Source: Proluteimonas flavola
Lineage (GTDB): Bacteria; Pseudomonadota; Gammaproteobacteria; Xanthomonadales; Xanthomonadaceae
Direction: 5' to 3'
Assembly (NCBI RefSeq): GCF_021191705.1
Contig: NZ_JAIWPU010000028.1
Coordinates: forward strand, 31,201-95,200
Length of the DNA stretch: 64,000 bases
In this document: positions 36,599 to 43,802 of the stretch, in pieces
Numbering within the stretch: position 1 is the first letter of the stretch
How the letters are laid out: every line of letters begins with the position of its first letter
Translations under genes and position numbers: made by a program
The notes under the pieces: model-generated
The model's input: only the letters and a program-made list of their open reading frames with translations
What the model was told of the DNA's origin: nothing
Databases searched by the model: none

Positions 36599-36759
36599 TG
36601 TCGCGTCCCGCATCAGGTGTCGCAGGCTGCGCGCCGCTATCGGCGTGCAGCGCAAGGCGCCTGGCGCAGCTAATACCGACCGTCTTGGCAAGCCAGGCAA
36701 CGCGGCGATGCGCGCCGAGGGCACGTGCAGACCGGCATCTGATGCGGGTCGCGACACTA
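36596..36759. mobile_element. MITE-like element of 164 bases with 21-base terminal inverted repeats
   Basis: The left end TAGTGTCGCGTCCCGCATCAG (shown as 36596-36616) and the right end (36739-36759) are inverted copies with one mismatch in 21. The interior has no coding potential. It holds a hairpin CTGCGCGCCG-CTAT-CGGCGTGCAG (36627-36650) and a CCTGGC/GCCAGG pair. Such a small element with long inverted ends, next to a decayed transposase, fits a non-autonomous transposable element. Its left end supplies the stop codon of the preceding gene. Confidence 0.65.
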
Positions 36760-36819
36760 ATGTCATCAATTGCTCGGACGAGCGTCGCTTACACCTGATT
36801 TCTGCTCTGCCCCCCAGCG

Positions 36820-37333
36820 ATGGCCCGCCGCGACGCCCTTCGAGACGATCAATGGGATCGCATCCGCGATCTGCTCCCCGGCCGAGCCGGCCATGTCGGT
36901 GTAACCGCCATGGACAACCGCTATTTGTTGAGGCCGTCCTTTACCGCTACCGGGCGGGCATTCCCTGGCTCGATCTGCCCGAACGCTTCGGCGACTTCCG
37001 GGTGATCCACCTGCGGCATAGCCGCTGGCGTCGCGCCGGGGTCTGGCAAAAGGTGTTCGAGGCCTTGGCTGAAAATGCCGACAACGAGTACGCGATGATC
37101 GACAGCACCATTGTCCGGGCGCGTCAGCACAGCGCCGGGACAAAAGGGGGGCTTCGCAGGCTATCGGACGCAGCCGCGGCGGACTGGGCAGCAAGATCCA
37201 CGCCGTGACGGATGCCTTGGGCAATCCGGTGGCCTCCATCTGACCGCCGGGCTTGGGTCGCCCGGCGCCTGCAGCGTGGCGCGGATGTCTGCAGCGACGG
37301 ACTGAGGGCGTTCAAGGCACTGTGCCGATAACC
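36820..37333 (+). pseudogene. Degenerate IS5-family transposase
   Basis: Three frames together give a recognisable IS5-type transposase. MARRDALRDDQWDRIRDLLP starts at 36820. A frame change near 36925 leads to LFVEAVLYRYRAGIPWLDLP, HLRHSRWRRAGVWQKVFEAL and AMIDSTIVRARQHSAG. A further shift near 37150 leads to AIGRSRGGLGSKIHAVTDAL, which ends at a TGA. HLTAG then appears in yet another frame. The catalytic DST block is present, but the C-terminal DDE residues are lost. No terminal inverted repeats were found. It is a dead remnant at the edge of the accessory island. Confidence 0.85.
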
Positions 37334-37334
37334 G

Positions 37335-38207
37335 TCAATCCCGCAAGCCCAACGCACGCAGCCACGCATCCACTTGGCCGAATGCATCCTGCTGCCATTG
37401 ATCCTCCGTACGGTCTCCCAGTACTTCGGTGTCCTTCACGAACAGCCGAACGCTAGTGGGGCCATAGCTTTCCGGAGTCTCGAACTTTCCAGCGATGAAC
37501 CGATATCCGGCATCGCCGCTTTTTTGCTCCAGTACCGAGCGGCAGGCTTGGGCAAGTGCGTCGATGCCACCCGGATAGTTGCGAACGCAATAATAGATGT
37601 CGTAGGCGTCCTTCTGCTTGTGGCGAAGCTCGATGGCATGGCCCTTCATTGCCAACAATGCGGGAATCGAGCAGACCGCGATCTCCACACGGTTCGTGCC
37701 ACCGGCTGGCATGGAGCCCGACACCGCCACCATTTCGTAGAAGTGTGTGGCCAGGTCCGCACCATCGGCCTTCTGCACGGCGAAGTTGTCGATCAGCGGC
37801 GGTACGTTCTTCACGATGTCGGCGTCCCGCGGCATCAGGAAGTCGACGAGGACGTCGATCGGTGGACCACCATCGCCAGTTGGGACTTGCCTGACCAGTT
37901 GGAAGCGTCGAAGGCCCTCCCGCTGCAGGTAGCCGTGTCCCATCAGCGCATCGACCAGCAGGGCGTATTCGCCGTCGCCCAACGCTTCCGCATCCAGGCC
38001 AAGGTCCAGGTCGAGCGTGCCAACGTGCGGCATGTCCTCGTTGTCGAGCAGCAACCAGGGCACCGCACCACCGATCACGGCGAACTTGCCTTTGAAGCTT
38101 CCGAGAATCTGGCCGATCTCCACCAGCACTGTCTTGACCGCCGTGGTGGTACGGTCATCGTAGTCGGCTGCTGACTGCGGTTCCTGCGGGGTCAGGTCTT
38201 CGGCCAC
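37335..38207 (-). CDS. AbiEii-like nucleotidyltransferase toxin
   Basis: This 290-residue protein has the nucleotidyltransferase motifs of the AbiEii/AbiGii family. They are FAVIGGAVPWLLL (GG at residues 46-47), GTLDLDLGLD (DxD at 66 and 68) and a third acidic residue in PPIDVLVDF (Asp118). The family-specific LAMKGHAIELRHKQKDAYDI block (Lys, Arg, Asp) follows. AbiEii proteins transfer nucleotides to tRNA or other targets and stop growth; the target here is unknown. It starts with GTG inside the end of the antitoxin-like gene (16-base overlap). It would form a type IV toxin-antitoxin pair with that gene. Confidence 0.82.
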   Translation of the reverse strand: MAEDLTPQEPQSAADYDDRTTTAVKTVLVEIGQILGSFKGKFAVIGGAVPWLLLDNEDMPHVGTLDLDLGLDAEALGDGEYALLVDALMGHGYLQREGLRRFQLVRQVPTGDGGPPIDVLVDFLMPRDADIVKNVPPLIDNFAVQKADGADLATHFYEMVAVSGSMPAGGTNRVEIAVCSIPALLAMKGHAIELRHKQKDAYDIYYCVRNYPGGIDALAQACRSVLEQKSGDAGYRFIAGKFETPESYGPTSVRLFVKDTEVLGDRTEDQWQQDAFGQVDAWLRALGLRD

Positions 38208-39277
38208 GCCAGCTTTTCCTTTCGTAGGTGGTCAGCGGCTTCCGCGCCACGTTCGCCGGCAACGGTCAGGTCGAGATACGTCTGCACTGCACTGGTGCAG
38301 ATCGCGCCAGGCGCCGGCTCGACGGTGTCCCGAAACACGCCCGTGTCCTTGGGTACAGTCACGATGACGTTCGACCCTTTTGAAACCGGGGAGAGTTCCA
38401 AGGCAGCACGAAGCTGCTCGAGACCTTTGGGGCTTGCGTAGAAGTAATGCGTGCCGGTGCGCGCATAAGGCGCCAGCCACCGCGCCGCCGAGTAGGAAGC
38501 AAATACGGCCTGCCGATCTCCATCTTCTGCGGCCAGTGCTTGTCGCGCGGCGCCTTCCAGCACCCCGCCGTGCAGCGTCGTATAGAAGCTCAGCCGCTTG
38601 CCGGCAGGAGGCGTGTAAGCGCTTGCCCACTCGTCGAGCAGTGCATCCGGCCTGGAGAGGAGCAACCCGTCCTCCAGGACTGCCGCCCACTCCCGATCCA
38701 GCAAGCCGCTGCGGACGTTGCTGACATGGCCCACGCTGACGTCAGCAGCTTCGGCAAGCTCGACAACGCGCCAGGCCCGGCTCGGATCGCGAAGAAGGAC
38801 GCGCAACACCTGCGCGGACTTGGGCCTGAACAGCGACTTGAGTTCTCGACGTTCCCTGGCCGGTTTGTTAGCCACTTGCCGCTCGATGTAAACGCCGTCG
38901 AATGCCAAACGGACGTTACCTTCAAGATCAAGGAAGCCGACGCCCTGCTCGGTACACATCGTCTGTACCTTGGGCGACAGATAGGGCGCTATGAGGATCG
39001 GAACCGTTCCCGGCCGCTGTCCGGCGACGTAGCTGCGCAATTGCGGAAGCGCAGCGCGCACGTAGCGCGGTTGGCCATTGGCCTTCACATCGCAAACCAA
39101 CGTATGTTGGCGACCGGCGGCCTCGAGCCGTACGAGGATGTCGAACTGCTGCCCGGCATCGGCAACCTCCTGTTCCACGCCAAGCACTCTGATCGCGGGC
39201 ACCTGTTCTAGCAGCTGCCGAAGCGCTTCGGCGGCGCGGAGTTCGACGCTTTTCACTGATTCTGGCTGTTTCAGCAC
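38192..39277 (-). CDS. AbiEi-like antitoxin/regulator with an N-terminal PD-(D/E)XK-like domain
   Basis: This 361-residue protein starts with GTG at 39277. Residues 1-135 look like a restriction-nuclease fold: Glu at 37, FDILVRL (Asp46), then LVCDVKANGQP (Asp63-x-Lys65), and later a VGFLDLEGNVRL strand. Residues about 145-200 form a winged helix (SAQVLRVLLRDPSRAWRVVE, LAEAADVSVGHVSNVRSGL). The rest resembles the AbiEi C-terminal domain. AbiEi proteins repress their own operon and neutralise AbiEii. The nuclease-like motif may be structural rather than catalytic. It is the first gene of the pair. Confidence 0.8.
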   Translation of the reverse strand: MLKQPESVKSVELRAAEALRQLLEQVPAIRVLGVEQEVADAGQQFDILVRLEAAGRQHTLVCDVKANGQPRYVRAALPQLRSYVAGQRPGTVPILIAPYLSPKVQTMCTEQGVGFLDLEGNVRLAFDGVYIERQVANKPARERRELKSLFRPKSAQVLRVLLRDPSRAWRVVELAEAADVSVGHVSNVRSGLLDREWAAVLEDGLLLSRPDALLDEWASAYTPPAGKRLSFYTTLHGGVLEGAARQALAAEDGDRQAVFASYSAARWLAPYARTGTHYFYASPKGLEQLRAALELSPVSKGSNVIVTVPKDTGVFRDTVEPAPGAICTSAVQTYLDLTVAGERGAEAADHLRKEKLAWPKT

Positions 39278-39286
39278 TTGCTGAAA
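39269..39286 (-). promoter_or_regulatory. Operator 1 (palindrome) overlapping the abiEi start codon
   Basis: TTTCAGCA-CT-TGCTGAAA is a perfect 8+2+8 inverted repeat. It overlaps the -10 box and contains the GTG start codon (39277-39275), so codons 1-3 of the protein are part of the operator. It matches operator 2 at 39334 in both arms. Confidence 0.75.
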
Positions 39287-39311
39287 GTAGCACTACCAAT
39301 GAAAGAGTCAA
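39284..39311 (-). promoter_or_regulatory. Promoter of the abiEi-abiEii pair
   Basis: On the minus strand TTGACT (39311-39306), a 16-base spacer and TACTTT (39289-39284) predict a start of transcription at about 39277, the first base of the GTG start codon. The mRNA would be leaderless. Confidence 0.55.
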
Positions 39312-39333
39312 GCGACGTTCAGTAAAAAGGCAG

Positions 39334-39353
39334 GTTTCAGCAAATGCTGAAAC
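39334..39353 (-). promoter_or_regulatory. Operator 2 (palindrome) upstream of abiEi
   Basis: GTTTCAGCA-AA-TGCTGAAAC is a perfect 9+2+9 inverted repeat. Its centre is 66 bases from that of operator 1. Two spaced inverted repeats upstream of abiEi are what is known for characterised AbiEi autorepressors. Confidence 0.75.
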
Positions 39354-39399
39354 AGGGCTATAGTGTGAAAGCGAGCGTTTCCGCGGGCGGCCGCTAGCT

Positions 39400-39480
39400 G
39401 GATGATTTTGGGGTATCCCTGAGGGTATCGCGAGAATACAGAAATTTAAAAGCAAGAAAATTCAATTGGTTAGATAGTCC
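39400..39480. other. AT-rich junction with GGGTATC direct repeats, possible island boundary
   Basis: Between operator 2 and xthA lies a stretch unlike the surrounding genome. GGGTATC occurs twice (39411-39417 and 39423-39429, 12 bases apart), followed by AT-rich sequence (GAAATTTAAAAGCAAGAAAA). Short GGGTA-type direct repeats are common near integrase-borne elements. No integrase or tRNA is present. The assignment as an old attachment or arm-site region is inference. Confidence 0.25.
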
Positions 39481-40254
39481 ATGAAGATCGCCAGCTGGAA
39501 CGTCAACTCGCTCAACGTGCGCCTGCCGCACCTCGAACAGTGGCTGCGCGACGCGCAGCCCGACGTGGTGGGCATCCAGGAAACCAAGCTCGAGGACGCA
39601 CGCTTTCCCGACACCGCGCTCGCCGCGCTCGGCTACCGCACGGTGTTCTCGGGCCAGAAGACCTACAACGGCGTCGCCCTGCTCGCCCGCGACGCCGCGC
39701 TCGATGACGTGCAGATCGGCATCCCCGGCTTCGAGGACGAACAGAAGCGCGCGATCGCCGCAACCATCGACGGCGTGCGCGTGATCAATCTCTACGTCGT
39801 CAACGGCCAGGACGTCGGCACCGACAAGTACGCCTACAAACTGCGCTGGCTCGCCGCCGTGCACGACTGGGTGCAGCGCGAACTCGCCGCGCACCCGAAG
39901 CTCGTCGTCCTCGGCGATTTCAACATCGCCCCCGACGACCGCGACGTGCACGACCCGGCAGTGTGGAACGACACCCACATCCTGACCTCGACTGCCGAAC
40001 GCGACGCCCTGCGCGGCCTGCTCGGTCTGGGCCTGCACGATGCCTTCCGCCTGCATCACGACGAAGCGGGCGTCTTCAGCTGGTGGGACTACCGGCAGGC
40101 GGGCTTCCGCCGCGATCTCGGATTGCGGATCGATCTGACGCTGGTGTCGGATGCCTTGCGCGATGCGGCCATCGCGTCCGGCATCGACCGCGAGCCACGG
40201 ACATGGGAGCGGCCGAGCGACCACGCACCGGCCTGGGTCACCGTCTCGGGCTGA
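39481..40254 (+). CDS. xthA: Exodeoxyribonuclease III
   Basis: This 257-residue enzyme has the EEP-nuclease motifs MKIASWNVNSLN, GIQETKLED (metal-binding Glu), YVVNGQDVG, LGDFNIAPDDRDV (Asp, Asn), LRIDLTL and PSDHAPAW (catalytic Asp-His). It removes 3' blocking groups and cuts at abasic sites in base-excision repair. Full length. It begins right after the AT-rich junction, and its upstream sequence lacks a strong Shine-Dalgarno. Confidence 0.95.
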   Translation: MKIASWNVNSLNVRLPHLEQWLRDAQPDVVGIQETKLEDARFPDTALAALGYRTVFSGQKTYNGVALLARDAALDDVQIGIPGFEDEQKRAIAATIDGVRVINLYVVNGQDVGTDKYAYKLRWLAAVHDWVQRELAAHPKLVVLGDFNIAPDDRDVHDPAVWNDTHILTSTAERDALRGLLGLGLHDAFRLHHDEAGVFSWWDYRQAGFRRDLGLRIDLTLVSDALRDAAIASGIDREPRTWERPSDHAPAWVTVSG

Positions 40255-40332
40255 CGCGCCGCACGGCGTTGCCATGAGAGATGCGCAGGCGTCTCGCTAT
40301 TCCGATGCCGCGTTGGCCGGCATCTCCAGAAC

Positions 40333-40358
40333 AGAAAAGGCCCGGCAATGCCGGGCCT
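40333..40358 (-). terminator. Rho-independent terminator after the GlsB gene
   Basis: Read on the minus strand, AGGCCCGGCATTGCCGGGCC is followed by TTTTCTG, 28 bases after the stop codon of the gene at 40386. It could also act weakly on xthA transcripts. Confidence 0.8.
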
Positions 40359-40385
40359 CGTGTCGTGTTGATCCGGCGTGTGCGA

Positions 40386-40643
40386 TCAGCGCGCGCTGCC
40401 GCGCCGGAACAGGTTGACGATCGCCAGCAGGATAATCGCGCCGATCAGCGCGGTCAGCAGGAAGCCCACCCAGCCTGCGCCGAGCGACAGGCCCAGCATC
40501 GGCAGCAGCCAGCCACCGATGAAGCCACCGATGATGCCGACGACGATGTTCAGCAGGATGCCCTGCTGTGCGTTGGTGCGCATCACGATGCTGGCCAGCC
40601 ATCCGGCGATGCCGCCGACGATGATGTAGATGAGGAAGTTCAT
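40386..40643 (-). CDS. GlsB/YeaQ/YmgE-family stress-response membrane protein
   Basis: This 85-residue protein has three hydrophobic segments with the family Gly pattern (IVGGIAGWLASIVM, NIVVGIIGGFIGGWLLPML, LLTALIGAIILLAIVNLF) and a basic C-terminus. The family is small inner-membrane proteins linked to general and envelope stress. It is a single gene with a terminator. Confidence 0.92.
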   Translation of the reverse strand: MNFLIYIIVGGIAGWLASIVMRTNAQQGILLNIVVGIIGGFIGGWLLPMLGLSLGAGWVGFLLTALIGAIILLAIVNLFRRGSAR

Positions 40644-40746
40644 GCGGGATGCTCCAGTGCGAACCTAGGAAATCGGAAAATGGGGGCTTACAGGCCCGAG
40701 GGCCTGCGCCAGCATCTGTCCCGGTCCGTGACGGAGACGTCGGTAT

Positions 40747-42165
40747 TCAGGTCGCGGCGATGCCGAACAGATCGTCCAGCGCGGCGCGGGGCAGCTTGCC
40801 GGTCTCGTTGCGCGGCAGCACGTCGACGCGGCGGATGCGTCGCGGCAGGAACACCGGATCCATGCTGGCCCGTAATGCGTCCAGCAGCACCGCATCGTCG
40901 AGCGCCGGGCTCGCCACGACCGCAGCCATGATCCGGCGGACGCCGGTGGCGTCTGGCATGGCGCTCTGGCAGATCACACCGTCGCGCACGCCGTCGATGG
41001 CGAGCAGGCGGCGGGTGAGGTCGGCGAGCGAGGCGCGCTTGCCGGCGATCTCGATCATGTCGGCCTGACGGCCGCGCAGTTCGAAGCGACCGGCGGCGTC
41101 GAGCTCGACGATGTCGGCCAGCAGGCGCGGCTCGGGCAGGTGCGGCGCATGGACGAGGGTGCCATCGGGCACGGGCTGCAGGCGCACGCCGTCGAACGGT
41201 GTCCAGACCTGTTCGTGCGCGGTGCGGCGGCGGGCGAAGATGCAGGTTTCTGTGGAACCGAACAGTTCGCGCACTTCGCAGCCGAACCGCGCTTCGGCCT
41301 CGGCCGCCAGCGCCTGCGGCAGCGGCGCGGTGGCGGTCACGATCGCCGCGAGCGGCGGCAGGGCGACACCGGATTCGACCAGCGAGCGCAGATGCACCGG
41401 CGTCGTGACCAGCAGCGGCGGACGCGGCGCATCGCGCAGGGCGGCAGCGATGTCTTCGGGAAAGAACGGTCGCGCGCTGTGTACGGCGGCATTGCCGAGC
41501 ATCGGCAGCAGCACCGACAGTTCCATGCCGTACATGTGCTGCGGCGGCACGGTCGCGACCACCGGCAGCGTGGCCTCGCCATGCAGATCGGCGAGCGCGG
41601 CGAGATTCTGCAGCGTGCCGGTGTGGAACGTGGCCCAGGTCTTGGGATTGGCGCTGGGCACGCCGGTGCTGCCGGAGGTGAAGCCGATCGCGGCCAGCGC
41701 GTCCAGCGCGATCTCCGGCACGTCGCCGTCGCGCGTGGGCAGCACGTCGGGCAGGCGCACGTAATGCGGCGGCGCAGGTGTGTGTGTGACCGCATGTTCT
41801 GCATCGCAGCCACAGTCGTCGCGATCGCCGATGCAGTAGCTGTCCGGATGACGCATCCGCACATCGTCGATCGCTACGCGCGTGCGCGCCGGCGGCAGCA
41901 GCGTGGTCTGGCCACGCAGCGCGACCGCGCAGAACGCGACGAGGAAGCGGTAGCGGTCTTCGCAGAGATTCAACGCGAACGGCGCGTCGGGCAGTGACGC
42001 GGCGACGCCGCGCACTTGCGCGAGGAAGCTCGACAGCGGCACTACGCCATCAGGCCCGAACGCCACCGCCCGCGCACGATCACCGCCTACCAGCGGCCGC
42101 GTTGCATGTGCGCCGCGCGCGGCGTCATCGCGACCCGCCCCCTGTTCCCAGACTACTGCCGACAT
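40747..42165 (-). CDS. AMP-dependent acyl/aryl-CoA or ACP ligase
   Basis: This 472-residue adenylate-forming enzyme has the P-loop GFTSGSTGVPSANPKTW, the ELFGSTET core motif, GRQADMIEIAGKRASL (hinge) and the C-terminal Lys in RNETGKLPRAAL. It is short for an acetyl-CoA synthetase and resembles the stand-alone adenylation enzymes that prime aryl polyene (xanthomonadin) pathways. The phosphopantetheinyl transferase gene lies divergently next to it. The pathway assignment is inference. The ATG at 42165 was preferred over the longer frame. Confidence 0.85.
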   Translation of the reverse strand: MSAVVWEQGAGRDDAARGAHATRPLVGGDRARAVAFGPDGVVPLSSFLAQVRGVAASLPDAPFALNLCEDRYRFLVAFCAVALRGQTTLLPPARTRVAIDDVRMRHPDSYCIGDRDDCGCDAEHAVTHTPAPPHYVRLPDVLPTRDGDVPEIALDALAAIGFTSGSTGVPSANPKTWATFHTGTLQNLAALADLHGEATLPVVATVPPQHMYGMELSVLLPMLGNAAVHSARPFFPEDIAAALRDAPRPPLLVTTPVHLRSLVESGVALPPLAAIVTATAPLPQALAAEAEARFGCEVRELFGSTETCIFARRRTAHEQVWTPFDGVRLQPVPDGTLVHAPHLPEPRLLADIVELDAAGRFELRGRQADMIEIAGKRASLADLTRRLLAIDGVRDGVICQSAMPDATGVRRIMAAVVASPALDDAVLLDALRASMDPVFLPRRIRRVDVLPRNETGKLPRAALDDLFGIAAT

Positions 42166-42263
42166 CCCGCTGCCACTCCGAATAAATGGTCCGTACGCCG
42201 TGTCCGGCATGCGGATCAGCTGTTTTAGCTTACGCTGGACGCCCTGCGGGATGCCAAGTGCGG

Positions 42264-42857
42264 ATGTTCAGCGAAACCATGAGTCTGGCCGCCGGGCCGG
42301 TGCGATACGCGTGGCGGGACTACCGCCGCGGCCAGTCTGCCGAAGCGCTGGTGCGGCCCTGGCTGGCCGGGACGCTCTCCCGCCCCGACACCGAAATCGT
42401 CCTCGTCCGCGATGCCCGCGGCCGTCCGCAGTTGCAGGTGCCCGGCCGGGCAGGCCTCGATGCGAACTGGAGCCACAGCGGCGACGCGCTGCTGGTCGCG
42501 CTGGGCGACGGCGTGACGGTGGGGGTCGACATCGAATGGATGCGCCCGCGCCCACAGGCGATGGCGCTGGCGCAGCGCTTCTTCACGGCGGGCGAGGCGA
42601 CGGCGCTGGCGAAGCGGGCGCCCGAAGCCGCGGAGACCGCGTTCGTGCAGTTGTGGTGCGCGAAGGAAGCGGTGCTCAAGGCGCACGGGCATGGGTTGTC
42701 GTTCGGCCTGGATCGGCTGGAGTTCGCCGCGCGCGACGAAGGATGGGCCCTGGTCGCCTGCGATCCGGCGCTCGGGATCCCCGCGGATTGGCAACTGCAT
42801 GCGTTCGTGCCGTTGCCGGGGTATCTGGCGACGGTGGCGTGGCGGCGGATGGATTGA
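42264..42857 (+). CDS. 4'-Phosphopantetheinyl transferase, Sfp/HetI type
   Basis: This protein of about 197 residues has the metal-binding GVDIEWM motif, the FFTAGEATAL segment and the WCAKEAVLKAHGHGLSF motif of Sfp-type transferases. They attach the CoA arm to carrier-protein serines. It starts with MFSETMSLAAGPVRY at 42264; MSLAAG at 42279 is an equally likely start. It is divergent from the adenylate-forming ligase, and both would serve carrier-protein-based synthesis. A Xanthomonas homologue is linked to xanthomonadin pigment. Confidence 0.88.
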   Translation: MFSETMSLAAGPVRYAWRDYRRGQSAEALVRPWLAGTLSRPDTEIVLVRDARGRPQLQVPGRAGLDANWSHSGDALLVALGDGVTVGVDIEWMRPRPQAMALAQRFFTAGEATALAKRAPEAAETAFVQLWCAKEAVLKAHGHGLSFGLDRLEFAARDEGWALVACDPALGIPADWQLHAFVPLPGYLATVAWRRMD

Positions 42858-42965
42858 GCGTGTATGCGGGCGGTTGATTCGCGCGAGTGGGGATTGGGTG
42901 GGGGCAGCCCGTCAACTCACATGATCCACAGGCCACACGATCCACCAGCTTCTACAATGCGCCCC

Positions 42966-43607
42966 ATGGAACTCTCCGACGACACTGCGCTGCGCGCCGA
43001 GCTCGAGGCCGGCCTGCGCACGCTGGGCCTCGCCCCGGCGCTGGCCGACCCGCTGCTCGCGTACCTTGCATTGCTGCTGCGCTGGAACAAAACCTACAAC
43101 CTGACCGCCGTGCGCGATCCGCGCGAGATGGTCGTGCGCCATCTGCTCGACTCGCTGGCGATGGTGCCGCACGTCGATGGTCTCGCCACGCTCGCCGATC
43201 TGGGCACCGGCCCCGGTCTGCCCGGCATTCCGCTGGCGATCGCCCTGCCCGGCCTGCACGTCACCCTGGTCGAGTCGAACGGCAAGAAGGCGCGCTTCCT
43301 GCGCGAGGCGGTGCGCCAGCTGAAACTGGCCAATGCCGACGTCGCAGAGTCGCGCATCGAAGCCGTCGACAGACCCGGCGCGTTCGATGCGATCACCGCG
43401 CGCGCGCTGGCCACGCTGCCAGGCATCCTCGCCGTCGGCGGCCATCTGCCGAAGACCGACGGCGGGCGTCTGCTGGCGATGAAGGGCGTGAACCCGGTCG
43501 ACGAGATCGCCGCGCTGCCGGCCGGCTGGCGGCTCGACACGGTAACGCCCTTGAAGGTGCCCGGCCTCGACGCCGAACGGCATCTGGTCGCCGTCGCACG
43601 CGCCTGA
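42966..43607 (+). CDS. rsmG: 16S rRNA (guanine527-N7)-methyltransferase
   Basis: This 213-residue enzyme has [20 protein letters not shown], the SAM-binding motif [17 protein letters not shown] and the [18 protein letters not shown] helix typical of RsmG/GidB. Loss of RsmG gives low-level streptomycin resistance in other bacteria. The rsmG-parA-parB order is conserved near origins. A TACAAT -10-like box lies seven bases before the ATG, so translation may be leaderless. Confidence 0.95.
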   Translation: MELSDDTALRAELEAGLRTLGLAPALADPLLAYLALLLRWNKTYNLTAVRDPREMVVRHLLDSLAMVPHVDGLATLADLGTGPGLPGIPLAIALPGLHVTLVESNGKKARFLREAVRQLKLANADVAESRIEAVDRPGAFDAITARALATLPGILAVGGHLPKTDGGRLLAMKGVNPVDEIAALPAGWRLDTVTPLKVPGLDAERHLVAVARA

Positions 43608-43716
43608 GCGTCTGTCCCGCCACGCGCGCGGGACATTGCCGGCGCCCGGCCGCGCACTGCCGGTTCAGCTGCAACCGCGTCGCCGCCGTGATGCCGACGC
43701 AGGATCGGATCGGTGT

Positions 43717-43743
43717 CCCCAAGCGACGCTTGGGGGGCATAAT
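43717..43743 (+). promoter_or_regulatory. Perfect dyad abutting the -10 box of parA
   Basis: CCCCAAGC-GAC-GCTTGGGG (43717-43735) ends two bases before CATAAT (43738-43743), the likely -10 box of the parA promoter. The dyad covers the -35 region, so it is a candidate operator. It is not a parS site. Confidence 0.45.
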
Positions 43744-43802
43744 CCCCGGTCCGGCCACTGCCCGCGGCGGCCGGCTCCCTTCCTGAACCGTGCACGGAGC
43801 CC

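Noticed and set aside
37111..37305. Separate small plus-strand gene of 64 codons
   Set aside because: It is a frame of the decayed IS5 transposase (HLTAG block), not an independent gene.
42918..42948. Two GATCCAC motifs before rsmG, as possible DnaA boxes or origin
   Set aside because: Only one resembles TTATCCACA, with a mismatch. There is no cluster, no AT-rich unwinding region and no dnaA gene.
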